From: Pseudomonas fluorescens | GTDB lineage: Bacteria > Pseudomonadota > Gammaproteobacteria > Pseudomonadales > Pseudomonadaceae | Direction of reading: 5' to 3' | DNA length: 64,000 nt | Assembly: GCF_902497785.1 (NCBI RefSeq) | Contig: NZ_CABVHK010000011.1 | Span: forward strand, 124,001-188,000 | Part shown: positions 44,066 through 53,148 of the stretch, piece after piece | Layout of the letters: every line of letters starts with the position of its first letter | Position numbering within the stretch: position 1 is the stretch's first letter | Notes under the pieces: generated by a model | The model's input: only the letters and a program-made list of their open reading frames with translations | The model's database searches: none | Told to the model about the DNA's origin: nothing | Position numbers and translations under genes: made by a program

Positions 44066-44244
44066 TCAGACTTCCGTTTGTTCCGCCATTTCCAGGGCAT
44101 CATTGACCTCGATTCACGTGTGTTCTCGGCGAGCGGGCGTTTGACCCGACCGGCCCAGAAATCTCTGACTCGGAGCGGGGCTTTCTGCCCGACAGGCTTT
44201 TCCTTGTTCCAAGGCTGATGGCTGTATCCAGCAGTAGTATTCAT
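44066..44244 (-). pseudogene. Internally deleted tyrosine recombinase (integrase) remnant
   Basis: The N-terminal part reads 'HQPWNKEKPVGQKAPLRVRD' then 'FWAGRVK', the start of a common proteobacterial phage-type integrase ('PWNKGKxVGQKxPLKxKxIWAxRxR'). After about 45 codons the frame changes. In the other frame, the last codons 'IEVNDALEMAEQTEV' and a stop at 44066-44068 match the end of the same family ('VDDALEIAEQTEV'). The whole catalytic domain is missing, so this is a dead gene left by an internal deletion. Confidence 0.65.
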
Positions 44245-44359
44245 GGCTCGTCCTCCACGTTGAGGGAGGACAAGGGTGAATCAGCCACCACGCCGGGTGG
44301 TCGTTATTCGACCCGTTGCAGCCGTTCGCCAACAACTGCAATTGGCCACTTTTTGCCAC

Positions 44360-44377
44360 TCACGACAGGCAGCAATC
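44360..44377 (-). repeat. Degenerate intergenic repeat, copy 6 (partial)
   Basis: On the minus strand GATTGCTGCCTGTCGTGA is identical to the core of 11707-11744 apart from one base. The left half of the repeat is not recognisable. Confidence 0.45.
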
Positions 44378-44411
44378 AGTAGACTGCTGCCTACGCACCA
44401 TTACAAGTTGA

Positions 44412-44969
44412 CTAGGGCTTGGTCGGATCTGCCGGACGCCAGATTAGTTTGCTGGTGTCATATCCCTGTTGCTGAGCAATCTCTAGCAGCTGTTCGCGCT
44501 TGACACCGTTAATTTCAGATGCGCGTGAAAGCACCCATAGATATTCTCGGTTTGGGTGGCCGACCAGTGCGAACTGGTAGTCAGGGTCGTGGTAAAGCAC
44601 CCAATACTCTCCTTTGGTTATTCCTGGCGCAATGCGGCTGAACCAGTTATCGAATTGCACCCAGAGTTTGTCTGTCTTACCTGGCTGCTGCGCTTCGGCA
44701 ACTCCTAGTACCTCGTTCCACTCGCCATCCTGTTCCCTACAACGATTGGTGACGTCAATGCGGCCATCGTCACGTAGACCGTAATGCGCTTCTGACTGCT
44801 GGCAATTGCGCTGGAAGAACATAGGTAATCTGGCCTGCTCGTACCAAGTGCCTTGGTATTTTTGCAGGTCGACTTGCATGGTGGCGGGAGGATGCTCCTG
44901 GCTTGAGCCAGCGCACCCGGCAAGTGCCAAACCCAGGCAGGAAAGTAGAACGATCTTGCGCATCGACAT
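44412..44969 (-). CDS. Lipocalin-family lipoprotein (Blc-like)
   Basis: The ATG at 44969 has GGAGG upstream; the frame is open ten codons further. The 185-residue product starts 'MSMRKIVLLSCLGLALAGCAGSS', with a lipobox 'LAGC'. The lipocalin motif is 'YQGTWYEQARLPMFFQRNC', followed by 'HYGLRDDGRIDVTNRC' and the C-terminal 'YLWVLSRASEI'. Family members such as Blc are outer-membrane lipoproteins that bind lipids. It stands alone next to an integrase remnant. Confidence 0.88.
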   Translation of the reverse strand: MSMRKIVLLSCLGLALAGCAGSSQEHPPATMQVDLQKYQGTWYEQARLPMFFQRNCQQSEAHYGLRDDGRIDVTNRCREQDGEWNEVLGVAEAQQPGKTDKLWVQFDNWFSRIAPGITKGEYWVLYHDPDYQFALVGHPNREYLWVLSRASEINGVKREQLLEIAQQQGYDTSKLIWRPADPTKP

Positions 44970-45233
44970 ATAGACCTCCAGGTTGTCACGCGAAAACACA
45001 TGTCATTGGAGGTAGGCGAGAGTGAAAAGTGCTATCGATTTCTTGATGGTGGCGTTCACTGCCGGCATGGGCCGTTTTCTGCCCCTGGTGAGAGGCAGAA
45101 AACGACCCCAAGCGGGCGAGGGCGGGCCTTCTTGAGACTCATTCAATCAGACATAAATGACGGTCGTTGACTGTTGCTTTGTAGATATACTATTTGCGAT
45201 TTTTTCCATCATCGGACATCGGACCCATCACGG

Positions 45234-46439
45234 ATGAACGCGCTTTTCCGCTCCCTGCTCAGTACTGGCCTGTTGGCCTTTTCCGCTGTCGTGCACGCTG
45301 CCCCGCCGCCCATCGAACAGGCCCCCAACGATGTAGAGGGTTATATCCAATGCATCCAGGACGCCTACGCCGCCAACCGCTGGCAAGCAGGAACCATTGC
45401 CGGATGTCGCGTGAGCAATCCGGCGGTGCGTTCCCTACGCGAAGGCGACTATGTGTCGGTTACCTTCACTCGCACTCAGAACGACCTCTACGAGCAGTCA
45501 CGAACACAGTGGATCAACTTCGACAAGGCCCTGCGGGTGCAGCTTCTCTCCAAGAAGCTTGGCGAACTATTCCAGACCGCCAACCCCGCGACCGCCTATT
45601 CGTTCCAGCGCGTGGCCAGCGACCTCGATACGCGATTTGCCGAGCTCAACGAAGCCCCCTTTAGTTGGTATCCAGCAACAAAAACGCCATACACCACAGT
45701 CAGCGGCTTATCCCTAGCGCTACTTCACAACGCCGAACTGGCGCAGTTCACCCGCTGCTTGGAAAACGCCACGGCACGCCTGAGCATATCGAGCATCAGC
45801 CGAATGGCGTTCGATACCAACGTAACGGCGTGCTCCGGGGAAATCGCTGCTCGCAACATAGATGGCAGTAAGGCTTTGTACCAGCCCCAGGCCTTCAGTT
45901 CAGTGACCGAGCAAGTCTGGGCGCAGATCGCATCACAGCAAGCCCGCGTCCAGGAAGCAGAGCGCCAGCGCTTGGCTAAGGAAGAGGCCGAGTCATGGCC
46001 AAACCGGCTCAAGGTTCTGTTGAAACAGGCATTCATCTGGGTGCTGGTGATCGGTGGGTTGTTCATTGCATGGACAGTTGTGCGCAACGTTGCGAATACC
46101 ACTTCGGAACAAGGTACTGGCCGCAGTCGCCGCGAGCATGATGAGGACGACGCGTACGAAGATCGCCAGCCACGTGAGCGCAAACCGGTGGACAGGAAAC
46201 CGGACCTCAACACCTTTGCCCTCAAACACCGCAAGATCAGTGCATTGACGACCAAGCACCTGTGCGCCAGTTGCACCTATTGGACGGGGCTGCGTACGCT
46301 GCACCCGGTAAACGGTGACCCCTACGTCAACCATGATGCAGTGGGTAAATGCGTGAAGAAGCGTGCCGGCTCCCCGTACGGCATGAAACGTCACAGCGAC
46401 GGTTTTCACTGCACGGATTATTCGGATATAGGCTATTGA
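45234..46439 (+). CDS. Hypothetical protein: signal peptide, one membrane span, Cys-rich C-terminus
   Basis: I do not recognise this family. The ATG at 45234 gives 401 residues. A signal peptide ('MNALFRSLLSTGLLAFSAVVHAAPP') is followed by a soluble domain of about 245 residues with scattered Cys, then a charged helix 'QEAERQRLAKEEAESW', a membrane span 'AFIWVLVIGGLFIAWTVV', a highly charged linker rich in Arg, Asp and Glu, and a C-terminal part with 'HLCASCTYWTG', 'GKCVKKR' and 'FHCTDY'. The four C-terminal cysteines could bind a metal on the cytoplasmic side. No partner gene is evident. Confidence 0.7.
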   Translation: MNALFRSLLSTGLLAFSAVVHAAPPPIEQAPNDVEGYIQCIQDAYAANRWQAGTIAGCRVSNPAVRSLREGDYVSVTFTRTQNDLYEQSRTQWINFDKALRVQLLSKKLGELFQTANPATAYSFQRVASDLDTRFAELNEAPFSWYPATKTPYTTVSGLSLALLHNAELAQFTRCLENATARLSISSISRMAFDTNVTACSGEIAARNIDGSKALYQPQAFSSVTEQVWAQIASQQARVQEAERQRLAKEEAESWPNRLKVLLKQAFIWVLVIGGLFIAWTVVRNVANTTSEQGTGRSRREHDEDDAYEDRQPRERKPVDRKPDLNTFALKHRKISALTTKHLCASCTYWTGLRTLHPVNGDPYVNHDAVGKCVKKRAGSPYGMKRHSDGFHCTDYSDIGY

Positions 46440-46943
46440 ACGAACCCGGAGTTGGATGCACTTTTGGCCTGGCCCCTTCGCCCTTGTCAGCGTGGTTCGC
46501 GACACCGTCCGGGCACTCCCCTGGTCTGTTGCTCGGGGTTGCTACAGCGCCTGAACCTTACCTCGCGACTGCGTGCAATCGATTATTCGAAATCATCGAG
46601 CGATATTGCTAGCCTGGGGTTAGAGGTTTCACATGAGTACGAGGCTTTCTCGCTTTCGGTCAGTCGCGACAGGCAGAAATCCGTCTTAGCCATCAGTCCG
46701 ATCTGAGACAGGCGATAGATGACGACCACCGCCAATCTCTCAAATAGCCAAGCGCGTTTAACGCTGCCGCCCTGGAACCACCGATCGCTTTAGACCTGGA
46801 TGAGTCAAGACGATCTGCACCGAACGCAATACGTTCAGATGCCACGAGCGTGCAAGCAAAGGCAACACTGTCTCCACTCCCAACGCACACCGCGCGGGGG
46901 TTGCTGATTAGCGTTCCTCACCACACTCCTGGAAGCATTGATC
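46440..46943. other. Intergenic region without recognised gene
   Basis: About 500 bases with no supported gene. A weak piece resembling the dispersed repeat (TCGCGACAGGCAG, 46665-46677) is present; otherwise nothing is recognised. Confidence 0.5.
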
Positions 46944-47453
46944 ATGAAAACCTTAAACATCGAGAACTACAAAACCAAGGGCGCACAAGGCTCTTCTACG
47001 CTCGGCATCAAAACCATGGCGCTTGGCATCTACGGCGCCTACTTTGCGCTCGCCGTCATTTACTTTTGGTTCGGCGGGATGAAGTTCACGCACTACGAAG
47101 CGGAGGGGCTGGTTCCGCTGGTGAGTAACAGCCCTTTCCTGGGTTGGGTTTATGACATTTTCAGTGTCGACACCTTCTCCAGTCTGCTTGGCGTTCTGGA
47201 GGTTTTGATCGGTACCCTGATTGCAGGTCGCTTGCTGTCACCCAAGCTTTCTTTGATAGGTGGCGCGTTGTCTGCTGGACTGTTTTTCACCACCTTGAGC
47301 TTCATGTTCTCGACCCCTGGCGTGATCGAACCCGGCCTCGGTTTTCCCGCGATTACGGTTGCTCCGGGCCAGTTTCTGCTTAAAGACATCGGGTTACTTG
47401 CCGCCTCGATATTGGTGGCCGGCCATTCTCTGACGGATCTGGAACGCCGTTGA
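46944..47453 (+). CDS. DUF417 family membrane protein (RclC/YkgB-like)
   Basis: The 169-residue protein has four hydrophobic segments and the DUF417 pattern 'YFALAVIYFWFGGMKFTHYEAEGLVPLVSNSPFLGW', also 'GVLEVLIGTLIAGRL' and 'TLSFMFSTPGVIEP'. RclC in E. coli belongs to the reactive-chlorine resistance operon. It is convergent with an AraC regulator that resembles RclR, which supports the family call. An upstream in-frame TTG at 46938 is less likely than this ATG. Confidence 0.85.
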   Translation: MKTLNIENYKTKGAQGSSTLGIKTMALGIYGAYFALAVIYFWFGGMKFTHYEAEGLVPLVSNSPFLGWVYDIFSVDTFSSLLGVLEVLIGTLIAGRLLSPKLSLIGGALSAGLFFTTLSFMFSTPGVIEPGLGFPAITVAPGQFLLKDIGLLAASILVAGHSLTDLERR

Positions 47454-47499
47454 ACCGATGATCGACCACCTGGGGACGGCCCGAAGCAGTTCGATGTTT

Positions 47500-48351
47500 T
47501 CAGGCCATCGCCCCATCATCTCCGCCTGCCAGGTTTTTAATCCAGTCCCGAGGGCTGTTGCCAGTCTTGCGTCGAAAAGCGCGTGCAAGTGCCGAAGAAC
47601 TTTCATAACCAACCTCGGCGGCGATCAGTGTAATTGACCGTCCTTCACGAAGACGCTTCTGCGCCAGGCTGATACGCCAACTCAACAGATAATCGGCGGG
47701 CGTCTGCCCGATAACAGCCCGGAAATGCACCGCGTAGGCCGCGCGAGACATATTCGATTCGCTCGCCAAATCCGCAATCGACCAGGCACGATGAGGTGCG
47801 TTGTGAATCTGCACCAGAGAGCGCGACAACCGCGGGTCAGCCAGTCCAGCCATCATCCCTGTACGCAACTGGTGGTGATCAAGCAAGTGTCGAAACAACA
47901 GGATGACCAGCAGTTCAAACAACCGCTCCAGTGCTGCCTCCCTGCCACAATGCGCACCCGCCGCTTCGCCGAACATCCATTTCAGCGTATCGGCCAGCAT
48001 TGGTAGTTCATCCAGAGACAACGCCAGACAATCGGGCAACGAAGCCGACAACGGGTTATCAACTCCGCCCTCAAACTCCATGGACGCACACAACAACTGA
48101 GCGCCCTCGGACTCACCGGCAAACAGTTGATGCCGGCTTGGACGCGGCATGAAAATCAGGCTGGGCCGGGTCAGCAGCACGCCCTTACGATCGGCTCCCA
48201 GCAAGGTAACGCTGCCAGCCTGCAGCAGGTGGATATAACCTCGTCCTTCAGCGCCGTCGTAAGCCGCCGAGCCGCACAGTTTGCCATTGTAAAACAGGTG
48301 TGCGCGCACCCCGAACTGCGACAACAAGGTAGACAAGCGATCCATGGGCAA
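47500..48351 (-). CDS. AraC-family regulator, RclR-like
   Basis: The 283-residue protein has an N-terminal cupin-type domain and a C-terminal AraC double helix-turn-helix ('WSIADLASESNMSRAAYAVHFRAVIGQTPADYLLSWRISLAQKRL', 'LIAAEVGYESSSALARAFRRKTGNSPRDW'). Two cysteines at about residues 26 and 88 fall close to the Cys21 and Cys89 redox pair of E. coli RclR. Convergent with the RclC-like gene, it may sense hypochlorous acid or related electrophiles; this rests on analogy. Confidence 0.82.
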   Translation of the reverse strand: MPMDRLSTLLSQFGVRAHLFYNGKLCGSAAYDGAEGRGYIHLLQAGSVTLLGADRKGVLLTRPSLIFMPRPSRHQLFAGESEGAQLLCASMEFEGGVDNPLSASLPDCLALSLDELPMLADTLKWMFGEAAGAHCGREAALERLFELLVILLFRHLLDHHQLRTGMMAGLADPRLSRSLVQIHNAPHRAWSIADLASESNMSRAAYAVHFRAVIGQTPADYLLSWRISLAQKRLREGRSITLIAAEVGYESSSALARAFRRKTGNSPRDWIKNLAGGDDGAMA

Positions 48352-48460
48352 TCTCTTGGCGAGAAATAGGCGCTCAGATCATAGCACTCGTGGATTGCGC
48401 CCCATCGTGGCTCAAATGCTGTACCCACTGCTTGGTCATGATCAATTCATCTTTGCGTGA

Positions 48461-48492
48461 AGTGACGGTCGCTTAGGACGCTGCCTGTCACT
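48461..48492 (+). repeat. Degenerate intergenic repeat, copy 7
   Basis: TGACGGTCGCTTAGGACGCT then GCCTGTCACTT, a shortened version of 11707-11744. Confidence 0.4.
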
Positions 48493-48596
48493 TAGAGGAA
48501 TTCAATATTCCTTGAAGGAATGCATCTTATAAAATTAATGAATTTTTATTATTTCAGTGGGTGGCATAGCTTGATTCCAAGACATGGAGAATCGCC

Positions 48597-49313
48597 TTGA
48601 AAACACCCCCTCAAAACGCAGCTGGAAAATTTGATACTTCGCGGGCTAATGAGTACGGACGGCAGAGCCGTATTGCATTAGCTGGGTATGACGCCTGCCA
48701 GGATCTTGCTGCGTGCATGCTGGCGGCAAGCGTCGGGAATGCACCCTCTGCAAAAATACTGGTGGTTGGCGCTGGCGGCACAGCTCAGGAGATTATTGCG
48801 ATGGCAACGCTGGAGCCGACATGGCGCTTCACTGCTGTTGATCCATCCGAGCCGATGCTGGAGGCTGCGGCGCAGCAGCTGGAAGCCAACAATTTGCTCA
48901 AAAGAACCACCCTGCATCTTGGGCATGTCGAGGACCTGACAGCGGACGAGTCATACGACGCCGCCACCTTGATCGGCGTCCTGCATCATCTCGAGGGGGA
49001 TGATGCGAAGCGCCAAGTTCTGCAATCCATTCGGGCTCATCTGAAACCGGGTGCGCCGCTGATTGTCGCGGGTAATCAGTATGCTTATGCCAGCCAACCG
49101 CTATTGCTGGCCGCCTGGGGGCAGCGGTGGCGACAACATGGCGCGAGCCCGGATGAAGTAAAAGCCAGGTTGGGGAAAATTCTTCAGGGAGCTGACCCGC
49201 CACATTCCGAGGCTGCGGTTCAACAGTTGATGCATGACTCTGGATTCGGAGACGCTACTCGTTTCTTCAGTAGTCTGTTCTGGGGTGCCTGGCTAACGCG
49301 TAAGACCCTTTAA
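48597..49313 (+). CDS. Class I SAM-dependent methyltransferase
   Basis: The start is a TTG with GGAGA six bases upstream; no better ATG exists. The 238-residue protein has the SAM motif I 'KILVVGAGGTAQEIIAMA' near residue 51, the acidic 'TAVDPSEPMLEAA' and 'YDAATLIGVLHHLEGDD' as motif IV. It looks like a small-molecule methyltransferase; the substrate is unknown. It is a single gene with an AT-rich upstream region. Confidence 0.82.
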   Translation: MKTPPQNAAGKFDTSRANEYGRQSRIALAGYDACQDLAACMLAASVGNAPSAKILVVGAGGTAQEIIAMATLEPTWRFTAVDPSEPMLEAAAQQLEANNLLKRTTLHLGHVEDLTADESYDAATLIGVLHHLEGDDAKRQVLQSIRAHLKPGAPLIVAGNQYAYASQPLLLAAWGQRWRQHGASPDEVKARLGKILQGADPPHSEAAVQQLMHDSGFGDATRFFSSLFWGAWLTRKTL

Positions 49314-49493
49314 AATGGAACCGATAGATTGCTTTTGGACCCGGCTAAGCGGCGGTCATGCTGCTGTGATACGTCCGGTTACGATTGGCCAGGCGGGGCG
49401 CCCGTGCTCGGCTGGCATCTGCTATCCCCATCTATTAGGCTGACGCCGGGCAGCGGCCACAAAGGGCCGTTGCAGTGTTCAGGAGTAAAAGCG

Positions 49494-50828
49494 ATGCCAC
49501 CATTCAAACCCTCAACATTAATGGCAGGATTGCTGCTGGCCCTCGCCGGTACCGCCCAGGCGCAAACACCCAGCGCACTTGAGGAGCAGGCCTACAGCCG
49601 TGCTGCAACCGTTGAGCAGAAGTTGATTGAATGGCGTCGCGACATTCACCAGCACCCGGAACTCGGCGATCAGGAAACGCGCACGGCGGCGCTGGTGGCT
49701 GATCACCTGCGCAAACTCGGACTTGAGGTTCGCACCGGCATCGCCCATACCGGTGTGGTCGGCATTCTTGAGGGAGGCAAGCCTGGCCCGACCGTTGCCC
49801 TGAGGGCGGACATGGACGCACTGCCCGTCAAGGAATCGGAGGGCCTCGCGTTTGCTTCCAGGGCTCGCGGCACCTACAAGGGTAAAGAGGTCGATGTCAT
49901 GCACGCCTGCGGTCACGATGCCCACACTGCCATGCTGATGGCCACGGCCGAAGTGCTGGCCGGTATGCGCGAAAACCTGCCGGGTAAAGTGATGTTCATC
50001 TTCCAGCCATCGGAAGAGGGATCCAGCCTGGTCATGCCCGGCCAGAATCAGCGCTGGGGCGCAGAGTTGATGTTGGAGGAAGGGCTGTTCAAGACACTCA
50101 AGCCCGACGCTATTTTTGCCGTGCACGTCATGCCCGGGCGTTCCGGTGAGCTGAGCTGGCGCGCCGGGGCGACCACCGCCAGTAGCGATGATTTGAACAT
50201 CACGGTCACCGGCAAACAGGGCCATGGCGGTATGCCCTGGAACACCGTCGACCCGGTGGTAAATGCGGCTCAGATCATTACCGGCCTGCAGACCGTGGTC
50301 AGCCGACGAACTAACCTGATCCAATCGCCAGCGGTTGTCACCGTGGGCATGATTCAGGGCGGCAGTGCCCCTAACATTGTGCCGCAACAGGTACAAATGG
50401 CCGGCACTATTCGTACCTACGACGAGAATGTCCGTGCGCAGGTTGCCCGCGATATAAAACTCAGTGCACAGAAGATTGCCGAAAGCGCCGGAGCCAAGGC
50501 GGATGTTTCTGTGATCCCGGCATACGGCACTACGATCAACGACGAAAATCTCGTGGCGCAAATGGCTCCAGTACTTGGCCGGGCCGCCTCAGGCAAAGTG
50601 GCGCCTGCCGCCCTGGTCGGAGCTTCGGAGGACTTTTCGTTTTTCGCCCGCCAGGTTCCGGGTCTGTATTTCTTCCTCGGCGTAACGCCCAATGGCCAGG
50701 ATCCGGCAACGGCTGCACCTAACCACAATCCAGGGTTTTTTGTCGATGAGAGCGCGCTAGTGACCGGGACCCGTGCCCTCTCAGGGATGACCGTCCAGTT
50801 TTTGGAGAACAGACAAAAGGGGTCGTAA
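49494..50828 (+). CDS. M20 family amidohydrolase (hippurate/IAA-amino acid hydrolase type), exported
   Basis: The ATG at 49494 has AGGAG eight bases upstream and gives 444 residues with the signal peptide 'TLMAGLLLALAGTAQAQ'; the frame is open upstream to 49329 without such features. The metal site is seen in 'ALRADMDALPVKE', 'MHACGHDAHTAMLM' and 'FQPSEEGSS', and the dimerisation domain begins 'ITVTGKQGHGGMPW'. It should cleave N-acyl amino acids in the periplasm. Confidence 0.9.
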   Translation: MPPFKPSTLMAGLLLALAGTAQAQTPSALEEQAYSRAATVEQKLIEWRRDIHQHPELGDQETRTAALVADHLRKLGLEVRTGIAHTGVVGILEGGKPGPTVALRADMDALPVKESEGLAFASRARGTYKGKEVDVMHACGHDAHTAMLMATAEVLAGMRENLPGKVMFIFQPSEEGSSLVMPGQNQRWGAELMLEEGLFKTLKPDAIFAVHVMPGRSGELSWRAGATTASSDDLNITVTGKQGHGGMPWNTVDPVVNAAQIITGLQTVVSRRTNLIQSPAVVTVGMIQGGSAPNIVPQQVQMAGTIRTYDENVRAQVARDIKLSAQKIAESAGAKADVSVIPAYGTTINDENLVAQMAPVLGRAASGKVAPAALVGASEDFSFFARQVPGLYFFLGVTPNGQDPATAAPNHNPGFFVDESALVTGTRALSGMTVQFLENRQKGS

Positions 50829-50892
50829 CTGCAGTGCACGTATTCAAGGCATGCAAACTGTGGCCAGTGCCCACCGCGCAGGTTTTTATGGC

Positions 50893-51369
50893 TCAGTCTT
50901 CCGGCAGGTTATTGAATATTTTTTCCAGTGTCCCGTTCAGTTTGGTGATCTGGGCCTCGGTCAGGCCTTTGAAGCTGGTGCGGAAGATATCGCTGGTGCC
51001 GTGCTGGATTTCTTCGATGGTATGGCGGCCGACATCGGTGAGTGAGACTTGAGTCACGCGTCCGTCGCTGGCGCTGGTGTTGGTTTCCACCAGGCCGTCG
51101 GCTTTCATGCGGTAGACAATTTTGGTGATGGTCGAGAGCTTCGCGATGGCATGGATGGAGATTTCTGAAATGCTCGACTCGCCATTTTCCTTGAGGATGA
51201 ACAGAATCCGCCAGCGCGGTATGTCCATATCGATTTTTTTCAGCGCTTTCTCCATGGCCATGGAGTAGCGGCCGTGCAGGCGAGCCAGCCAGTAGAAGGG
51301 GAACTCTTCCTTCTTGAAGTCCTCGCTGGCGGGGTTGTATCGGCTCAGGCGCTTTTTCGGGGTGGTCAT
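50893..51369 (-). CDS. MarR-family transcriptional regulator
   Basis: The 158-residue protein has the MarR winged helix 'DIPRWRILFILKENGESSISEISIHAIAKLSTITKIVYRMKADGLVETNTSASDGR' near residues 49-105. MarR proteins usually respond to phenolic or other small acids. It lies 110 bases after an MFS gene on the same strand and may control it. Confidence 0.88.
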   Translation of the reverse strand: MTTPKKRLSRYNPASEDFKKEEFPFYWLARLHGRYSMAMEKALKKIDMDIPRWRILFILKENGESSISEISIHAIAKLSTITKIVYRMKADGLVETNTSASDGRVTQVSLTDVGRHTIEEIQHGTSDIFRTSFKGLTEAQITKLNGTLEKIFNNLPED

Positions 51370-51479
51370 AGAGGTTGGCGTAGTCTTTCAGGTGAGCGGG
51401 TTTGACAGCGGGCGTCATTGTCGCGCCGCCCGCGGTAAAAAACCAGCAGACACGCCGTAGCGTGCCTCAGGTAAGGACG

Positions 51480-52823
51480 TCAGGCCAGGCCTTCGTGTTT
51501 GAGGCTCTCACGGAAGTGTCGGCAACCCTTGATCAGCAAGAGCAGGGTGAATGCGCCTGCGAAGGCATTGAGCAGGGAAATCGACGAGCCGACCATGGCC
51601 GGGTTCTGGAATAGCCGGTCGGTGAGCAACGCGACCAGTGTGGTACCAAGACCCAGGCCGATCAGATTGGAAATCAGCAGAAACAGCGCGCTGATCTGCG
51701 CTCGCATCTGATTGGGTGGCAGGATCTGCATGGCTGCGGTTGATGCCGGCATTGGGAACGAAGCAAAGAACATCGCCGGTGCCAGCAACGCCACCGACAT
51801 CCACAGTTCGCTGACCTGGGTGAACGCGATGGCGGGTACGGCCATGCCGATCGCCCCGATGACTCCGGCGCGGATCGGCGCATCGCTATAGCCTTTTTTC
51901 GCCAGCCAGTCGATCAACCAACCGCCACAAAATACGCCGCTGGTATTGGCCAGCAGCACCACGATGCCGAGCATGTAGCCGGTATCGCTGGGCGCGAGGC
52001 CGAATTTGCGCATGTAGAAGGCCGGGGTCCAGCTAAGCATGCAGAACAGCGTCATCGCGTAAAACGAAAACCCCAGGTAATGGCAGAAAAAGGTCTTGCG
52101 ATGCACGGCCAGGAACTTGAACGCCTGTTTCATGCTGGGCGCATGGACCTTGCCCTCGGCGTCCAGCTTCAAGCCTTTGCGAGCCGGGTCGCGAATGGTC
52201 AGGGCAATCAGCAGGGCAACGAGAATGCCCGGCAGTCCCACCAGAAAAAACGTCACCTGCCATGGCCGCATTTCGCCTAGCAGTGGTACGGCGACGCTGT
52301 CGAGGTTCTTCAGCAAATCGATGACGTAGCCGCCAATCAGAAAGGCCACGCCGCCGCCGATGAACGAGCCGATCGAGTAGATCGCCACGGCGCGCCCGAG
52401 TTTTTCCCGGGGGAACATATCGCTGAGCATCGAGTAGGTGGCCGGCGACAGCGCCGCTTCACCAATCCCGACACCGATGCGCGCCATAAACATCTGCAGG
52501 AAGTTTTTGCTCACACCACACAGGGCCGTCGCCAGGCTCCAGAACGCGATGCCCATGGCGATGATTTTCGGTCGGGAAAATTTGTCCGCCAGCAGGGCGA
52601 TGGGCATGCCCATGAAGGCATAGAACAGGGAAAAAGCCAGGCCATGCAGCAGGCTGAACTGTGTATCGGATAACTGCATGTCGTGTTTGATCGGTTCGAT
52701 CATCAGCGCGAGGATCTGACGATCGATGAACGAAAAAATATAGGCCAGCATGCAAACGGCAACGACATACCATTCGTAGGCATAGCTTTTACGGGTGACC
52801 TCGGTCGGTGTTTTGCTGGTCAT
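51480..52823 (-). CDS. MFS transporter
   Basis: The ATG at 52823 with AAGGGG nine bases upstream gives 447 residues; the frame is open from a TTG at 52850. Twelve membrane segments are predicted. 'LAYIFSFIDRQILALMIEPIKHDMQLSDTQFSLLHGLAFSLFYAFMGMPIALLADK' marks the Spinster-like/anion:cation symporter group, often found with aromatic or organic-acid genes. It is followed by the MarR gene and is divergent from an AraC regulator. The substrate is unknown. Confidence 0.85.
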   Translation of the reverse strand: MTSKTPTEVTRKSYAYEWYVVAVCMLAYIFSFIDRQILALMIEPIKHDMQLSDTQFSLLHGLAFSLFYAFMGMPIALLADKFSRPKIIAMGIAFWSLATALCGVSKNFLQMFMARIGVGIGEAALSPATYSMLSDMFPREKLGRAVAIYSIGSFIGGGVAFLIGGYVIDLLKNLDSVAVPLLGEMRPWQVTFFLVGLPGILVALLIALTIRDPARKGLKLDAEGKVHAPSMKQAFKFLAVHRKTFFCHYLGFSFYAMTLFCMLSWTPAFYMRKFGLAPSDTGYMLGIVVLLANTSGVFCGGWLIDWLAKKGYSDAPIRAGVIGAIGMAVPAIAFTQVSELWMSVALLAPAMFFASFPMPASTAAMQILPPNQMRAQISALFLLISNLIGLGLGTTLVALLTDRLFQNPAMVGSSISLLNAFAGAFTLLLLIKGCRHFRESLKHEGLA

Positions 52824-53148
52824 GCTGTTTGGCCCCTTCAGGGTTGGCAATCAGTCAGTCGGCGGCAGCGGTTCGCAGGTGGGTGCATTGGTGACGCCGT
52901 CGTTACCCGAGCGCCTTGCCCTGGTGCGTTTATTGGTTTTGTTGTGCGGTTCCAGGTTGCCAATGGCTTGGCAGGTGTGTGCTGCAGGACCTTTTTAAGC
53001 CCTTGTTTGCCTTGACTCTATGCACCAGACGCAGAGGCTGTTCCGGGCGCGCAGAAAGCGTTTGCGTGGCGTGAAAATTGCTTTCCATTTCCACTAAATT
53101 AGCGACGTGCCTACGGGCAACGGTGTCATTTTCTGGAGGTGCTTCAGC

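Larger units (their letters stand above)
43856..44411. other. Intergenic region with stem-loop, repeats and an integrase remnant
   Basis: No intact gene is seen over 556 bases. It holds a stem-loop after tcuC, two degenerate repeat copies on the minus strand and the remnant of a tyrosine recombinase between them. Nothing else is recognised. Confidence 0.6.
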
